Notes under the pieces: model-generated
Told to the model about the DNA's origin: nothing
Database searches by the model: none
What the model saw: the letters and a program-made list of their open reading frames with translations, nothing else
Shown here: positions 18,686 through 27,815 of the stretch, in pieces
Numbering within the stretch: the stretch's first letter is position 1
How the letters are laid out: every line of letters begins with the position of its first letter
Position numbers and translations under genes: made by a program
Assembly: GCF_024505045.1 (NCBI RefSeq)
Contig: NZ_JANIBM010000001.1
Span: 351,781-415,780, forward strand
Length of the DNA stretch: 64,000 bases
Reading direction: 5' to 3'
Source: Methylomonas aurea
GTDB taxonomy: Bacteria; Pseudomonadota; Gammaproteobacteria; Methylococcales; Methylomonadaceae

Positions 18686-19237
18686 ATGCTCAATAAAAAA
18701 ATAATGGTGTTGATGTTAGCAGGTTTGACGGCATTGAGTGGTTGCGGCCGGCTGTACTATTACTCCACCAGCATCGACGACGACGACTTGGTTGAAGTCA
18801 GCTACGACGCGGTCAGTTGGTTATTAACCGATCTGCGTCAACCGCTGCCTAAGGGCAGCTTGGTTGTAATCAACTCCCTGGTCAACGTCGACGACATGGG
18901 GCAAACCCTGCCGTTCGGCAGAATCATTTCCGACCAGCTTTCTTCAGCACTGCATCGTTCCGGGTATCGGGTGATGGGCATGGAGTTGCCGACCGAGATT
19001 TTCGCCAAAAACGAATCAGGTATTCTGGAATTGCCGGAAAAAACCAAGGAAGCCCTGAATAACGTCGGCGCTAAAGCCATTGTGATCGGTTCCTACGCTC
19101 CGGGGCGCGACAATATTTACGTGTCGTTGCGCGTGGTGGATATCGCCAGCCAGAACGTGGTTTCGTCTACCGACTATTCGGTGGCGATGGGTCCGGATGC
19201 CAAAGTGCTGACGACCAAACCGTTGCCTAAACAATAA
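18686..19237 (+). CDS. FlgO-domain outer-membrane lipoprotein
   Basis: A 183-residue protein with a lipoprotein signal: hydrophobic stretch and lipobox 'LSGC' with Cys at residue 20. GGGGAGA precedes the ATG. The rest has the FlgO-like fold pattern ('SYDAVSWLLTD', 'FGRIISDQLSSALHRSGYRV', 'VGAKAIVIGSYAPGRDNIYVSLRVVD'). FlgO-domain proteins include a Vibrio outer-membrane lipoprotein needed for stable flagella, but the domain is also found in non-flagellar lipoproteins. No flagellar genes are nearby, so a role in motility cannot be claimed. Confidence 0.8.
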   Translation: MLNKKIMVLMLAGLTALSGCGRLYYYSTSIDDDDLVEVSYDAVSWLLTDLRQPLPKGSLVVINSLVNVDDMGQTLPFGRIISDQLSSALHRSGYRVMGMELPTEIFAKNESGILELPEKTKEALNNVGAKAIVIGSYAPGRDNIYVSLRVVDIASQNVVSSTDYSVAMGPDAKVLTTKPLPKQ

Positions 19238-19284
19238 TTTGGCCAGGGAACCGGCCGCTGGACCGCGGCCGCTCCCACGCTTAT

Positions 19285-20310
19285 TCAGGCTGGCTGGACA
19301 TGTTCGTAAGCCAGATCCTGCCGTAAAAACTCCGATATTTGTTCCGGCTCGGTAAAATGACCGAGCGCCAACAGCAGCTTGGCGTAAGCCACTTCCAACG
19401 TCATATTCCAAACCATCTCCGCCCCGGCAGCGATCAATTCCCGGGTCGAGGCGTAAGCGCTTTCCGAGTGCAGAGCCGGAGCCATATATATTTTCAGGCC
19501 GGATTGCCGGCATTTGTGAGCGAAGCCGGCCAGGCTGTACTCGCTGCCGGTTGCATCCGATGCGCAGGCCGTGCCGGAATGGTACAGGTCGTGCAGCACC
19601 GCGTCGAAGTTGCCCAGATTGAAGGCGTCGTAATCGAGGCCGGGATAGGGTCTGATCAACAAAACCCGTGCCGAAAAGTCGGGCTTCAACTCGGCCGGCT
19701 GGCGATGCGGGTTATCGGCGATAGCCAAGGTTTCAAACTGTCCGCCGCGATAGCGCATAAACGGCCGGGATTGGGCGCTGATGAAATCGCTGCCTAACGG
19801 CAGACAGGAACTGAGCCGCGTTCCCAAGTGAACCAGCATATCCTGGCCAGGATTGCGGTATGGCACGAATACACCACTATGCCCGCCTTGCCGGATGAAC
19901 TCCACCGCACAGCAAAAATTGGCAAGTCCGTTGGCTTGCGTGTTATCCAGTGGTAAATCGCTCGAGACCAGCAATAGCGGAATCGGTAATTTATGGAAAT
20001 ACAATCCCAATGCCGCGGCGCTAAATGCCAGGGTATCGGTGCCGTGGGTAACGATAATGCCGTCGAATCGGCGTAAATCCTCGGCTTCGATTGCGGCAAC
20101 GATCTGTTGCCAGTGTTGGGTATGGAGATTTTCGCTGAGGATTTGCAATGGTTGTAGAGACTTGAACGTTATCGAAGTCGCATCGGGGTAGTGGTCGGCA
20201 AACAATGCCAGCAGTTTGAAGCCGGCGCTAGCCGAAGTGTCGACGGTGCCGCCCGCCAACTGCGAACCTATGGTGCCGCCGGTAAACACCAGCAGGATGT
20301 TTTTATTCAT
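19285..20310 (-). CDS. L-asparaginase, type I-like (cytoplasmic)
   Basis: The start at 20310 ('MNKNILLVFTGGTIGS') is chosen to fit the family; an ATG seven codons earlier (20331) is possible and no strong ribosome site decides. The catalytic sites are the Thr in 'FTGGTIGS' (about residue 12) and the Thr-Asp pair in 'VTHGTDTLAFSAAAL' (about 92). It ends with the dimer-interface half ('YHSGTACASD', 'GAEMVWNMTLEVAYAKLLL'). It hydrolyses asparagine (or glutamine) to aspartate and ammonia. There is no signal peptide, so it is cytoplasmic type I. It diverges from folA with about 60 bp between starts. Confidence 0.88.
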   Translation of the reverse strand: MNKNILLVFTGGTIGSQLAGGTVDTSASAGFKLLALFADHYPDATSITFKSLQPLQILSENLHTQHWQQIVAAIEAEDLRRFDGIIVTHGTDTLAFSAAALGLYFHKLPIPLLLVSSDLPLDNTQANGLANFCCAVEFIRQGGHSGVFVPYRNPGQDMLVHLGTRLSSCLPLGSDFISAQSRPFMRYRGGQFETLAIADNPHRQPAELKPDFSARVLLIRPYPGLDYDAFNLGNFDAVLHDLYHSGTACASDATGSEYSLAGFAHKCRQSGLKIYMAPALHSESAYASTRELIAAGAEMVWNMTLEVAYAKLLLALGHFTEPEQISEFLRQDLAYEHVQPA

Positions 20311-20371
20311 ATTCGGCGTTTCTAGTATCATGTCGGGTTACGGATTAAATCCGCATCTTAAATAATTTCGC

Positions 20372-20914
20372 ATGAAAATATCACTGATTGTGGCGATGGC
20401 CAGCAACAATGCCATTGGTCTCAACGGCCGGATGCCGTGGCATCTTTCTGCCGATTTGAAACGCTTCAAACGAATCACGATGGGCTTCCCGGTTTTGATG
20501 GGGCGTAAAACCTTCGAAGCCATAGGCAAGGCATTACCGGGTAGGGAAAATGTCGTGATCAGCCGGTCTTCGCCTTACAATGCTCCAGGATGTACAGTGT
20601 TCGGCGACATGGAGAGCGCATTACAGGCTTTGGCAGCGCGCGAGGAAGTGTTCGTGATCGGCGGTGCCACGCTGTACCAAGCGCTTTTGCCTGTGGCCGA
20701 TTATCTCTATCTTACTGAAATCGACTGCAATTTTCCGGGAGACACGTTTTTTCCCGAGTTTGATCGGCGGCAATGGCAAGAACTAAGCCGCGAGACCATA
20801 GATAACGACGCCAGCGTCAATTTCCACTATCGTTTTTTAAAGTTGCGGCGGGCCAATACCGGCGAGGCGGATACGGTTTTGGCTAAAATGCCGGTTGCGC
20901 TTACAATTCCTTAA
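20372..20914 (+). CDS. folA: Dihydrofolate reductase
   Basis: A 180-residue chromosomal-type DHFR. Recognisable parts are 'SLIVAMASNNAIGLNGRMPW' (start and Met20-type loop, 3-22), the substrate acid in 'WHLSADLKRFKRIT', 'LMGRKTFEAIGKALPGR' (NADPH site) and 'EVFVIGGATLYQALL' (about 91-105). It reduces dihydrofolate to tetrahydrofolate with NADPH. The C-terminus is about 15 residues longer than E. coli FolA. The phosphate operon starts just after it, and the PhoB sites begin 4 bp after its stop. Confidence 0.96.
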   Translation: MKISLIVAMASNNAIGLNGRMPWHLSADLKRFKRITMGFPVLMGRKTFEAIGKALPGRENVVISRSSPYNAPGCTVFGDMESALQALAAREEVFVIGGATLYQALLPVADYLYLTEIDCNFPGDTFFPEFDRRQWQELSRETIDNDASVNFHYRFLKLRRANTGEADTVLAKMPVALTIP

Positions 20915-20917
20915 GTT

Positions 20918-20957
20918 TTGTCACAAAGCTGTCATATTTGCTTCATAGTATTGTCAT
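20918..20957 (+). promoter_or_regulatory. Tandem Pho box: four half-sites at exact 11-bp spacing
   Basis: Heptamers TTGTCAC (20918), CTGTCAT (20929), GCTTCAT (20940) and TTGTCAT (20951) start exactly 11 bp apart, one DNA turn each. The 20929-20947 segment matches the E. coli Pho box pattern CTGTCAT-4N-CTGTCAT. This is the expected binding site for phosphorylated PhoB ahead of pstS, so the locus should be induced by phosphate starvation. Confidence 0.85.
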
Positions 20958-21005
20958 GTCACTTTGGCACACTGATCTTGGTTTTAAACATTTTCGAGAA
21001 AATAT

Positions 21006-21995
21006 ATGAATAAAACATTCAAGCTGAAATCGCTGGTCATGGGATTAGGTTTCGCCTCCGCCGCGCTTTTGGCCGGCGAAGTCGCCTCTGCCCCTGCAAC
21101 TTTGGATGCGGCTCTTCCGGAATACTCCGCGGCGAGCGGTATTTCAGGCAACCTGTCCAGCGTCGGCTCTGATACTTTGGCGAACCTGATGACCTTGTGG
21201 GCCGAAGAATTCGGTAAGATTTACCCCAACGTCAATATCCAGATTCAAGCCGCGGGTTCCTCTACCGCGCCGCCGGCCCTGACCGAAGGTACTTCCAATC
21301 TGGGGCCGATGAGCCGGAAAATGAAAGACAACGAAATCGACGATTTCGAAAGCAAATACGGCTACAAACCGACCGCGATTCCGGTTGCGATCGACGCATT
21401 GGCTGTATTCGTCAACAAGGACAATCCGGTAAAAGGCTTGAGCATCCCGCAAGTCGACGCGATCATGTCGTCAACCCGGAAATGTGGCGGCGCCAACGAT
21501 ATTACGACTTGGGGCCAAGCCGGCCTGACCGGCGCCTGGGCCAGCCGCCCGATTCAGTTGTACGGCCGTAACTCGGTTTCCGGTACTTACGGTTTCTTCA
21601 AAGACGAAGCGTTGTGCAAAGGCGATTTCAAAAGCAACGTCAACGAGCAACCCGGTTCCGCATCGGTGGTGCAATCTGTTACTACCTCTGCGAATGGTAT
21701 CGGTTATTCAGGTATCGGCTACTCCACTTCCGGCGTAAAAGCCGTGGCGCTGGCGCGTAAAGACGGCGAAGCCTTTGTCGAAGCCACTCCGGAAAATGCG
21801 ACTTCCGGCGCTTATCCGCTGTCGCGCTTTCTATACGTCTACGTCAACAAAAAACCGAACGAACCGTTGGCGCCGCTGGAGAAGGAGTTCATCAAAATGG
21901 TGTTGTCCAAAACCGGTCAGCAGGTCGTGATCAAAGACGGCTACATTCCGTTGCCGGCCAAAGCAGTGGAAAAAGCGCTGACATTGATCCAGTAA
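21006..21995 (+). CDS. pstS: Phosphate ABC transporter substrate-binding protein PstS
   Basis: A 329-residue secreted protein with a signal peptide (1-28, cleavage likely after 'GEVASA'). Binding-site segments are '[16 protein letters not shown]', '[23 protein letters not shown]' spread over about 80-103, and '[18 protein letters not shown]' near 185. It captures phosphate in the periplasm for PstCAB. It belongs to the longer PstS group with an N-terminal extension typical of Pseudomonas-like Pst systems. It is followed by a strong terminator before pstC, so pstS can be made in excess. Confidence 0.93.
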   Translation: MNKTFKLKSLVMGLGFASAALLAGEVASAPATLDAALPEYSAASGISGNLSSVGSDTLANLMTLWAEEFGKIYPNVNIQIQAAGSSTAPPALTEGTSNLGPMSRKMKDNEIDDFESKYGYKPTAIPVAIDALAVFVNKDNPVKGLSIPQVDAIMSSTRKCGGANDITTWGQAGLTGAWASRPIQLYGRNSVSGTYGFFKDEALCKGDFKSNVNEQPGSASVVQSVTTSANGIGYSGIGYSTSGVKAVALARKDGEAFVEATPENATSGAYPLSRFLYVYVNKKPNEPLAPLEKEFIKMVLSKTGQQVVIKDGYIPLPAKAVEKALTLIQ

Positions 21996-22123
21996 TTCAT
22001 CAAGCCAGGGACCGGCTTGATCAGGGACAAATTATGCAGGGACGCTTCAAAGGATTGGCGCGAAGCATCGCCGCCCTTATTCGTAGCCGCCAATCAAATG
22101 CGGTTGATCTAGTATAATAACGA

Positions 22124-22158
22124 AGCCGATAATTGCGCGTAAATTATCGGCTTTTTTG
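22124..22158 (+). terminator. Rho-independent terminator after pstS
   Basis: AGCCGATAATT (22124-22134) pairs perfectly with AATTATCGGCT (22142-22152) around a 7-nt loop, followed by TTTTTTG. It lies between pstS and pstC and probably sets a high PstS-to-permease ratio by partial termination. Confidence 0.9.
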
Positions 22159-22208
22159 TTTTAAGCATTCCGGTGTGTTTCTTTCCGCAAATTTTGTGAT
22201 GCCCAGTT

Positions 22209-24491
22209 ATGACTGAATCCCGTACCACTCAAAGCAAACCGACGCTGTTCCAAACGGCCACCAGCGACAGTTATCAACGTTGGCGCCTGGTTAAAGACAA
22301 ATTGGCGGCGCGGGGCGTGGTGGTCGGCGGTTTGAGTATCATCGTTGCGGTGGTGCTGATTTTCTTTTATCTGTTGTACGTCGTCTTTCCGTTGCTATTG
22401 CCGGCCAAACTCGAGGTCGCCGGTAACGCCGGTTATGGCGTTCCGGCAGCCGAAATGGGCAAAACCCTGTTCGCTGCGGTCGAGGAACAAAACCAAATGG
22501 CCGTTCGATTTACCGATGCCGGCAAGGCGGTGTTTTTCTATCTGGCCGGCGGCGAAATCGTCGCCAATCAAGCGTTACCCGTCCCGGAAACCAGCCAGAT
22601 TACCAGTTTTGCCCACGGCAGCATCGATAATGGCGTGGTGGCATACGGCCTGACCGACGGTAAGGTGCTGGTCGCCAAGCATGAATATAAATTGAGCTAT
22701 CCGGATGGCAAGCGCCTGATTACGCCATCGATCAGCTATCCGTTGGGCAACCAAGCTCTGACCATCGATAAATCCGGTCAGCCATTGCTCAAAATCGCTC
22801 TCGCCGTCGCAGAAGATCGCAGCACGTTGGTGGCGAAAACGGCGGACAACCGCTTGTTGTTGAGCCGGCTGAGCAAAAAGGAATCGATGTTCGATGACGA
22901 AGTGACGTGGGAGGCTAGCGACACCTTATTGGAGGTGGCTGGCGACGACGTCGAATACATGCTGGTCGATAAGCAACAGCGCAATCTGTATTTGGCCAGC
23001 CGGCAAAGTATTACGGTTGTCGATGTCAGCGACGCCGCGGCGCCGGCCGTCAAGCACAAGTTGAATTTGGTAGAAAACGACAGTCAAATCAACAGTCTGG
23101 CTTTTTTGAACGGCGAGAACTCGTTGCTGGTCGGCGATTCCAAGGGCGAACTCGCGCAGTGGTCGTTGGTGCGCAACGACCAGAACTACGTGAACATGCA
23201 AAAACTGCGCAGTTTCAAATTGGCCGACAATCCGATTGTCGCGCTGAGCGCCGAGCAGCGCCGGCGCGGCATGCTGGCGATCGACAGCGGCGGACAGTTG
23301 GCGGTCTACAATTCCACCGCCGAGCGCGAGTTGATCAACACCAAGTTATTGCAGGGAGCACCGCAAGTGTTGGCCTTGTCGCCGAAGGCCGATTTATTTC
23401 TGGTGGAAGATGCCAACGGCAAGATACTGACCTGGCATTTGCAAAACGAACACCCGGAGATTTCGCTGAAATCGCTCTGGCGCAAGGTCTGGTACGAAAG
23501 TTATCCGAAGCCTGATTACATTTGGCAGTCGTCGTCGGCCAGCAACGATTTCGAGCCGAAGATGAGCTTGACGCCGCTAGTGTTCGGTACCTTGAAAGCC
23601 TCGTTTTACGCCATGTTGATGGGAATTCCGCTGGCCTTGTTCGGCGCGATTTACACTGGCTATTTCATGGCACCGCGGGTGCGGCAGTACGTAAAGCCTG
23701 GTATCGAGATCATGGGCGCGTTACCGACCGTGATTCTGGGTTTTCTGGCCGGCCTTTGGCTGGCGCCGTTCGTCGAATCTCATCTGGCTGGGATATTCGC
23801 TATGCTGATGGTGGTGCCGCTGTCGGTGATGATCTTTGCCTATCTCTGGCAACAAGTGCCGGAACCCACCCGCCATAAAATACCCGATGGCTGGGATGCC
23901 ATTGTTCTGGTGCCGGTCGTGGCGTTCGGTGCCTGGTTGGCGTTTGAACTGGCGCCGAGTTTCGAAGCCTGGTTTTTCAATGGCGATTTGCGAGTCTGGA
24001 TGCGCGAGGAATTCGGCATCGGATACGACCAGCGTAATACCCTGGTGGTCGGTTTGGCCATGGGTTTTGCCGTGATTCCGATGATTTTTTCGATTGCCGA
24101 GGACGCAATTTTCAGCGTGCCCAAACATTTGACCACCGGTTCCCTGGCGTTGGGCGCGACGCCGTGGCAAACGATGACCAAGGTCGTATTGCTCACCGCC
24201 AGTCCCGGTATTTTCTCCGCGGTCATGATCGGCTTCGGCCGGGCGGTGGGCGAAACCATGATCGTGCTGATGGCCACCGGAAATACGCCGGTGATGGATT
24301 TGAGTATTTTTCAGGGATTGCGCACTTTATCCGCCAATATCGCGGTAGAAATGCCGGAATCGGAAGTCAACAGCACCCATTACCGGGTGTTGTTTTTAGC
24401 GGCGCTGGTATTGTTCGTGTTTACCTTCGTCGTCAATACGCTGGCCGAATTGGTCCGGCAAAATCTCAGACAGAAATACAGTTCACTATGA
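22209..24491 (+). CDS. pstC: Phosphate ABC transporter permease PstC with large periplasmic insert
   Basis: A 760-residue protein, more than twice E. coli PstC (319). After a first membrane helix (about 36-62) comes a periplasmic region of about 350 residues with at least three WD-like blades: 'AFLNGENSLLVGDSKGELAQW' spans about 296-316, then 'GMLAIDSGGQLAVYNS' (about 356) and 'LFLVEDANGKILTWHL' (about 397). The ABC permease domain follows (about 450-750), with the EAA-like loop 'GSLALGATPWQTMTKVVL' and 'GFGRAVGETMIVLMATG'. It forms the channel with PstA. The extended form occurs in other gammaproteobacteria. The stop overlaps the pstA start (ATGA). The ribosome site is weak. Confidence 0.93.
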   Translation: MTESRTTQSKPTLFQTATSDSYQRWRLVKDKLAARGVVVGGLSIIVAVVLIFFYLLYVVFPLLLPAKLEVAGNAGYGVPAAEMGKTLFAAVEEQNQMAVRFTDAGKAVFFYLAGGEIVANQALPVPETSQITSFAHGSIDNGVVAYGLTDGKVLVAKHEYKLSYPDGKRLITPSISYPLGNQALTIDKSGQPLLKIALAVAEDRSTLVAKTADNRLLLSRLSKKESMFDDEVTWEASDTLLEVAGDDVEYMLVDKQQRNLYLASRQSITVVDVSDAAAPAVKHKLNLVENDSQINSLAFLNGENSLLVGDSKGELAQWSLVRNDQNYVNMQKLRSFKLADNPIVALSAEQRRRGMLAIDSGGQLAVYNSTAERELINTKLLQGAPQVLALSPKADLFLVEDANGKILTWHLQNEHPEISLKSLWRKVWYESYPKPDYIWQSSSASNDFEPKMSLTPLVFGTLKASFYAMLMGIPLALFGAIYTGYFMAPRVRQYVKPGIEIMGALPTVILGFLAGLWLAPFVESHLAGIFAMLMVVPLSVMIFAYLWQQVPEPTRHKIPDGWDAIVLVPVVAFGAWLAFELAPSFEAWFFNGDLRVWMREEFGIGYDQRNTLVVGLAMGFAVIPMIFSIAEDAIFSVPKHLTTGSLALGATPWQTMTKVVLLTASPGIFSAVMIGFGRAVGETMIVLMATGNTPVMDLSIFQGLRTLSANIAVEMPESEVNSTHYRVLFLAALVLFVFTFVVNTLAELVRQNLRQKYSSL

Positions 24492-26140
24492 TCAAAGAAT
24501 GGTTTAAAAGCGGTTCGCCGTGGATTTGGTTGACTGCCGGCGCGGTGACGATCAATCTGGTGCTGGTTGCGGGCCTGTTGCTACTGATTGCATTCCGCGG
24601 TCTGGGCCATTTCTGGCCGGCCGACATCGTCGAGTACCAATATGAGGACGCGAGCGGCCGCTCGACCATCATCGGCGAACAGGTCGACACCTCGCTGTTG
24701 CCGGCCGCGCAGGCCAAAGCTGCCGGTCACCAGGTATTGAACGACGCCGAGTATCTGGTGCAATTTCTGGTAAAAACCGGTAACCGCGACATTTTGGGCA
24801 GCGATTTCCGTTGGATTCAGCAACAATACATCAGGCATAAAGCCGAGCCCGCGGATTTGATTAGCGTGGAACGCCGCGAATGGGGAAATTTCTACGGCAG
24901 GCTTAAGGCGGTCAAGGAAGACGGCAGCATCATCGTTCAAGGCGAAGCCGCGCTGGCCGTCGCCCAGGAGAAATTGGCGGCCGCGTTGGAGTTGCATGAA
25001 CAGATCGATGTGTTGCAGAACAAAGACGTTGGCGCGATCAATTACGGTTTGGAGCGTTTGCGCTTGAAACAAAGAGCCTTGGAATTGAAAGGCGAATGGG
25101 ACGACGCTCATGCCCAGGAGTTTGCCGCACAAAAGCAGGCTTACCAGCAAAAGTACCAGGAGATTCAAGTCCAACTGGCTAAACTGAACAGGGAAATCAA
25201 GCGCGCCAGTTTGGTCGCGGTCGAGGCCGGCGGTAGAGAAGTCAATCTGCCGCTGCACCGCATCGTCAAACTGACTCAGCCGAACGCGATGAGTGGCCTG
25301 GATAAAATGGTCGAGTACGCCCGCAACTTCGTCACCTTTGTCAGCGACGAACCGCGCGAAGCCAATACTGAAGGCGGCATATTTCCGGCTATCTTCGGTA
25401 CCGTGCTGATGGTGTTGCTGATGGCGGTGGTAGTGACGCCATTCGGTGTCATTGCGGCGGTTTATTTGCGTGAATATGCCAAGGAGGGTTTCGTAACCCG
25501 GATTATCCGGATCGCGGTCAATAACTTGGCCGGCGTACCTTCCATTGTTTACGGCGTTTTCGGCCTCGGTTTTTTCGTCTATATCATCGGTGGCAACATC
25601 GATCGCCTGTTTTTTCCGGAAGCCGCGCCGGCCCCGGTATTCGGCACCCCCGGCTTGTTATGGGCCTCGCTGACGCTGGCCTTGATGACTTTGCCGGTCG
25701 TGATCGTCGCCACCGAAGAAGGTTTATCGCGGATTCCGAAATCCATCCGTGAAGGCAGTTTGGCTTTGGGCGCAACCAAGGCCGAGACCTTGTGGCGTAC
25801 CGTGTTGCCGATGGCTAGCCCGGCCATCATGACGGGATTGATTTTGGCCGTGGCTCGCGCTGCCGGTGAGGTGGCGCCGCTGATGCTGGTCGGCGTCGTC
25901 AAATTGGCGCCGACCCTGCCGCTGGACGGAAACTTTCCGTTTCTGCATTTGGACCGTAAGTTCATGCATCTGGGTTTCCATATCTACGACGTCGGCTTCC
26001 AAAGCCCGAACGTGGAAGCGGCGCGCCCCCTGGTGTACGCCACTTCTCTGCTACTGGTGATGGTGATCGTCGGCCTGAATATGTTCGCCATTACCATCCG
26101 CAACAATCTGCGCGAAAAATACCGCGCCTTGGAAAACTAA
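24488..26140 (+). CDS. pstA: Phosphate ABC transporter permease PstA with periplasmic coiled coil
   Basis: The start at 24488 ('MIKEWFKSGSPWIWLTAG') overlaps the pstC stop and fits the family; the frame is open much further upstream but only within pstC. The 550-residue protein has a first membrane helix (about 15-38), a long periplasmic insert holding a charged coiled coil (about 155-240, 'EKLAAALELHEQIDVLQ' to 'QVQLAKLNREIKRASL'), then the permease domain (about 290-550) with 'EGSLALGATKAETLWRTVLP' and 'ARAAGEVAPLML'. E. coli PstA is 296 residues, so the insert is large, matching the extended PstC partner. Confidence 0.93.
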   Translation: MIKEWFKSGSPWIWLTAGAVTINLVLVAGLLLLIAFRGLGHFWPADIVEYQYEDASGRSTIIGEQVDTSLLPAAQAKAAGHQVLNDAEYLVQFLVKTGNRDILGSDFRWIQQQYIRHKAEPADLISVERREWGNFYGRLKAVKEDGSIIVQGEAALAVAQEKLAAALELHEQIDVLQNKDVGAINYGLERLRLKQRALELKGEWDDAHAQEFAAQKQAYQQKYQEIQVQLAKLNREIKRASLVAVEAGGREVNLPLHRIVKLTQPNAMSGLDKMVEYARNFVTFVSDEPREANTEGGIFPAIFGTVLMVLLMAVVVTPFGVIAAVYLREYAKEGFVTRIIRIAVNNLAGVPSIVYGVFGLGFFVYIIGGNIDRLFFPEAAPAPVFGTPGLLWASLTLALMTLPVVIVATEEGLSRIPKSIREGSLALGATKAETLWRTVLPMASPAIMTGLILAVARAAGEVAPLMLVGVVKLAPTLPLDGNFPFLHLDRKFMHLGFHIYDVGFQSPNVEAARPLVYATSLLLVMVIVGLNMFAITIRNNLREKYRALEN

Positions 26141-26167
26141 TCTCGCCTTTTACCCGGAACTTGGACC

Positions 26168-27001
26168 ATGACCACTGCCCAAACCAAAACTCACGCCATC
26201 GATATCAGTGCGTTGAATCGAGACGACCGTAGCTTGTCCGAAAAGCCCGAAACCTGCATCAAGGTGGAAAATCTGAACCTGTTCTACGGCCAGAAACAGG
26301 CGTTGCACAATGTCAATATGGAAATGCCGCGCAAGAAAGTCACGGCCTATATCGGCCCAAGCGGTTGCGGCAAGTCGACGCTGTTGCGCTGCATCAACCG
26401 GATGAACGACCTGGTGGACGGTGTCAGTATCCGCGGCAAAATTCTGTTGGATGGCGAAGATATCTACGACAAGTCGGTCAATGTCGCGGCATTGCGGCGC
26501 CGGGTCGGCATGGTGTTTCAAAAGCCGAATCCGTTCCCGAAGACGATATACGAAAATGTGGCCTACGGCTTGCGGATTCAGGGTATCAACGACCGCCATA
26601 TCCTCGACGAAGTGGTGGAAAAATCCCTACGCGGCGCGGCGTTGTGGGATGAGGTGAAGAATCGTTTGAACGACAACGCTTTGGGTATGTCGGGCGGCCA
26701 GCAGCAGCGTCTGGTGATTGCTCGTGCCATTGCGATCGAGCCGGAAGTGATTTTGCTCGACGAACCGGCATCGGCGCTGGATCCGATATCCACGCTGAAG
26801 ATCGAGGAGCTGATCAACGAATTGAAAGAAAAGTACACGATCGTCATCGTCACCCATAACATGCAACAGGCGGCGCGGGTGTCCGACTATACCGCGTTCA
26901 TGTATATGGGCGAATTGATCGAATTTGGCGAAACCAGCGAGTTGTTTACCAACCCGGTGAAAAAACAAACTGAAGATTACATTACCGGCAGGTACGGTTA
27001 G
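26168..27001 (+). CDS. pstB: Phosphate ABC transporter ATP-binding protein PstB
   Basis: A 277-residue ATPase. Walker A is '[20 protein letters not shown]' (about 62-81), the Q-loop lies in '[20 protein letters not shown]', the signature is '[17 protein letters not shown]', and Walker B is '[13 protein letters not shown]' where most PstB proteins have EPTSALDP. It powers PstCA phosphate import and signals with PhoU to the PhoR kinase. About 30 N-terminal residues precede the core. It begins 28 bp after pstA and ends 11 bp before phoU. Confidence 0.97.
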   Translation: MTTAQTKTHAIDISALNRDDRSLSEKPETCIKVENLNLFYGQKQALHNVNMEMPRKKVTAYIGPSGCGKSTLLRCINRMNDLVDGVSIRGKILLDGEDIYDKSVNVAALRRRVGMVFQKPNPFPKTIYENVAYGLRIQGINDRHILDEVVEKSLRGAALWDEVKNRLNDNALGMSGGQQQRLVIARAIAIEPEVILLDEPASALDPISTLKIEELINELKEKYTIVIVTHNMQQAARVSDYTAFMYMGELIEFGETSELFTNPVKKQTEDYITGRYG

Positions 27002-27011
27002 GAGGTAAACA

Positions 27012-27731
27012 ATGGATAACAGCAAAATCAAACAACACATTTCCCGACAATTTAACGAGGAGATGGAAGATATCCGCAATAAGGTCTTGTCGATGGGCGG
27101 ATTGGTCGAGCAGCAGGTGGATCTGGCTACCAAAGCCTTTATGGGCTACGACATGGAAAATGCCGAAAAGGTGGTGCAGCAAGATCACCAAGTCAACGAA
27201 ATGGAAAAGGACATCGACCACGAATGCACCGAAATCATGGCCAAACGCCAGCCGGCCGCCTTCGATTTGCGCATGTTGATCGCCACGATCAAGATCATCA
27301 CCGATTTGGAGCGGATCGGCGACGAAGCGGCGCGCATCGCCAAAATGACGATGCGTCTGGAAGGGGCCGATTATTATCAGGACAAATACTACGAGATCGA
27401 GCACTTGTTGAATCTGGTGAAAGACATGTTGAATGGCGCACTGGATGCCTATGCCCGCAATGATGTCGAGGAAGTAATCGCGATTACCGAGCAGGATGCG
27501 AAGGTAGACCGCGAATACACCAGTATCACCCGCCAGTTGATCACGCAAATGATGGAAAATCCGCGCAATATCACCCGCGCCTTGGATATGTTATGGGCCG
27601 CCCGGGCGCTGGAGCGCATCGGCGATCACGCTTGCAACGTCTGCGAACAGGTGATTTACATGGTCAAAGGCAAGGACGTACGGCATATGAGCCGGGAAGA
27701 ACTGGAGCGCACCGTTAACGCCGTGCGCTGA
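27012..27731 (+). CDS. phoU: Phosphate signalling regulator PhoU
   Basis: A 239-residue all-helical protein made of two PhoU repeats, each with the metal-binding ExxxDxxxD-type segment ('QDHQVNEMEKDIDHECTEIM' near 57-76; 'EQDAKVDREYTSITRQL' near 157-173) and 'LERIGDEAARIAKM' / 'LERIGDHACNVCEQV'. PhoU restrains the PhoR-PhoB response when phosphate is ample, working with PstB. A GGAGG site precedes the start. It closes the pst operon; phoB and phoR are not in the window. Confidence 0.97.
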   Translation: MDNSKIKQHISRQFNEEMEDIRNKVLSMGGLVEQQVDLATKAFMGYDMENAEKVVQQDHQVNEMEKDIDHECTEIMAKRQPAAFDLRMLIATIKIITDLERIGDEAARIAKMTMRLEGADYYQDKYYEIEHLLNLVKDMLNGALDAYARNDVEEVIAITEQDAKVDREYTSITRQLITQMMENPRNITRALDMLWAARALERIGDHACNVCEQVIYMVKGKDVRHMSREELERTVNAVR

Positions 27732-27815
27732 TGTTATCCGGCGCTAGCCGGCAAGCGCAATTTCAATTCGGCCGGAAGCGCAACTTTTATGCGACCGGCA
27801 AAAGCAGCCTGGAGG

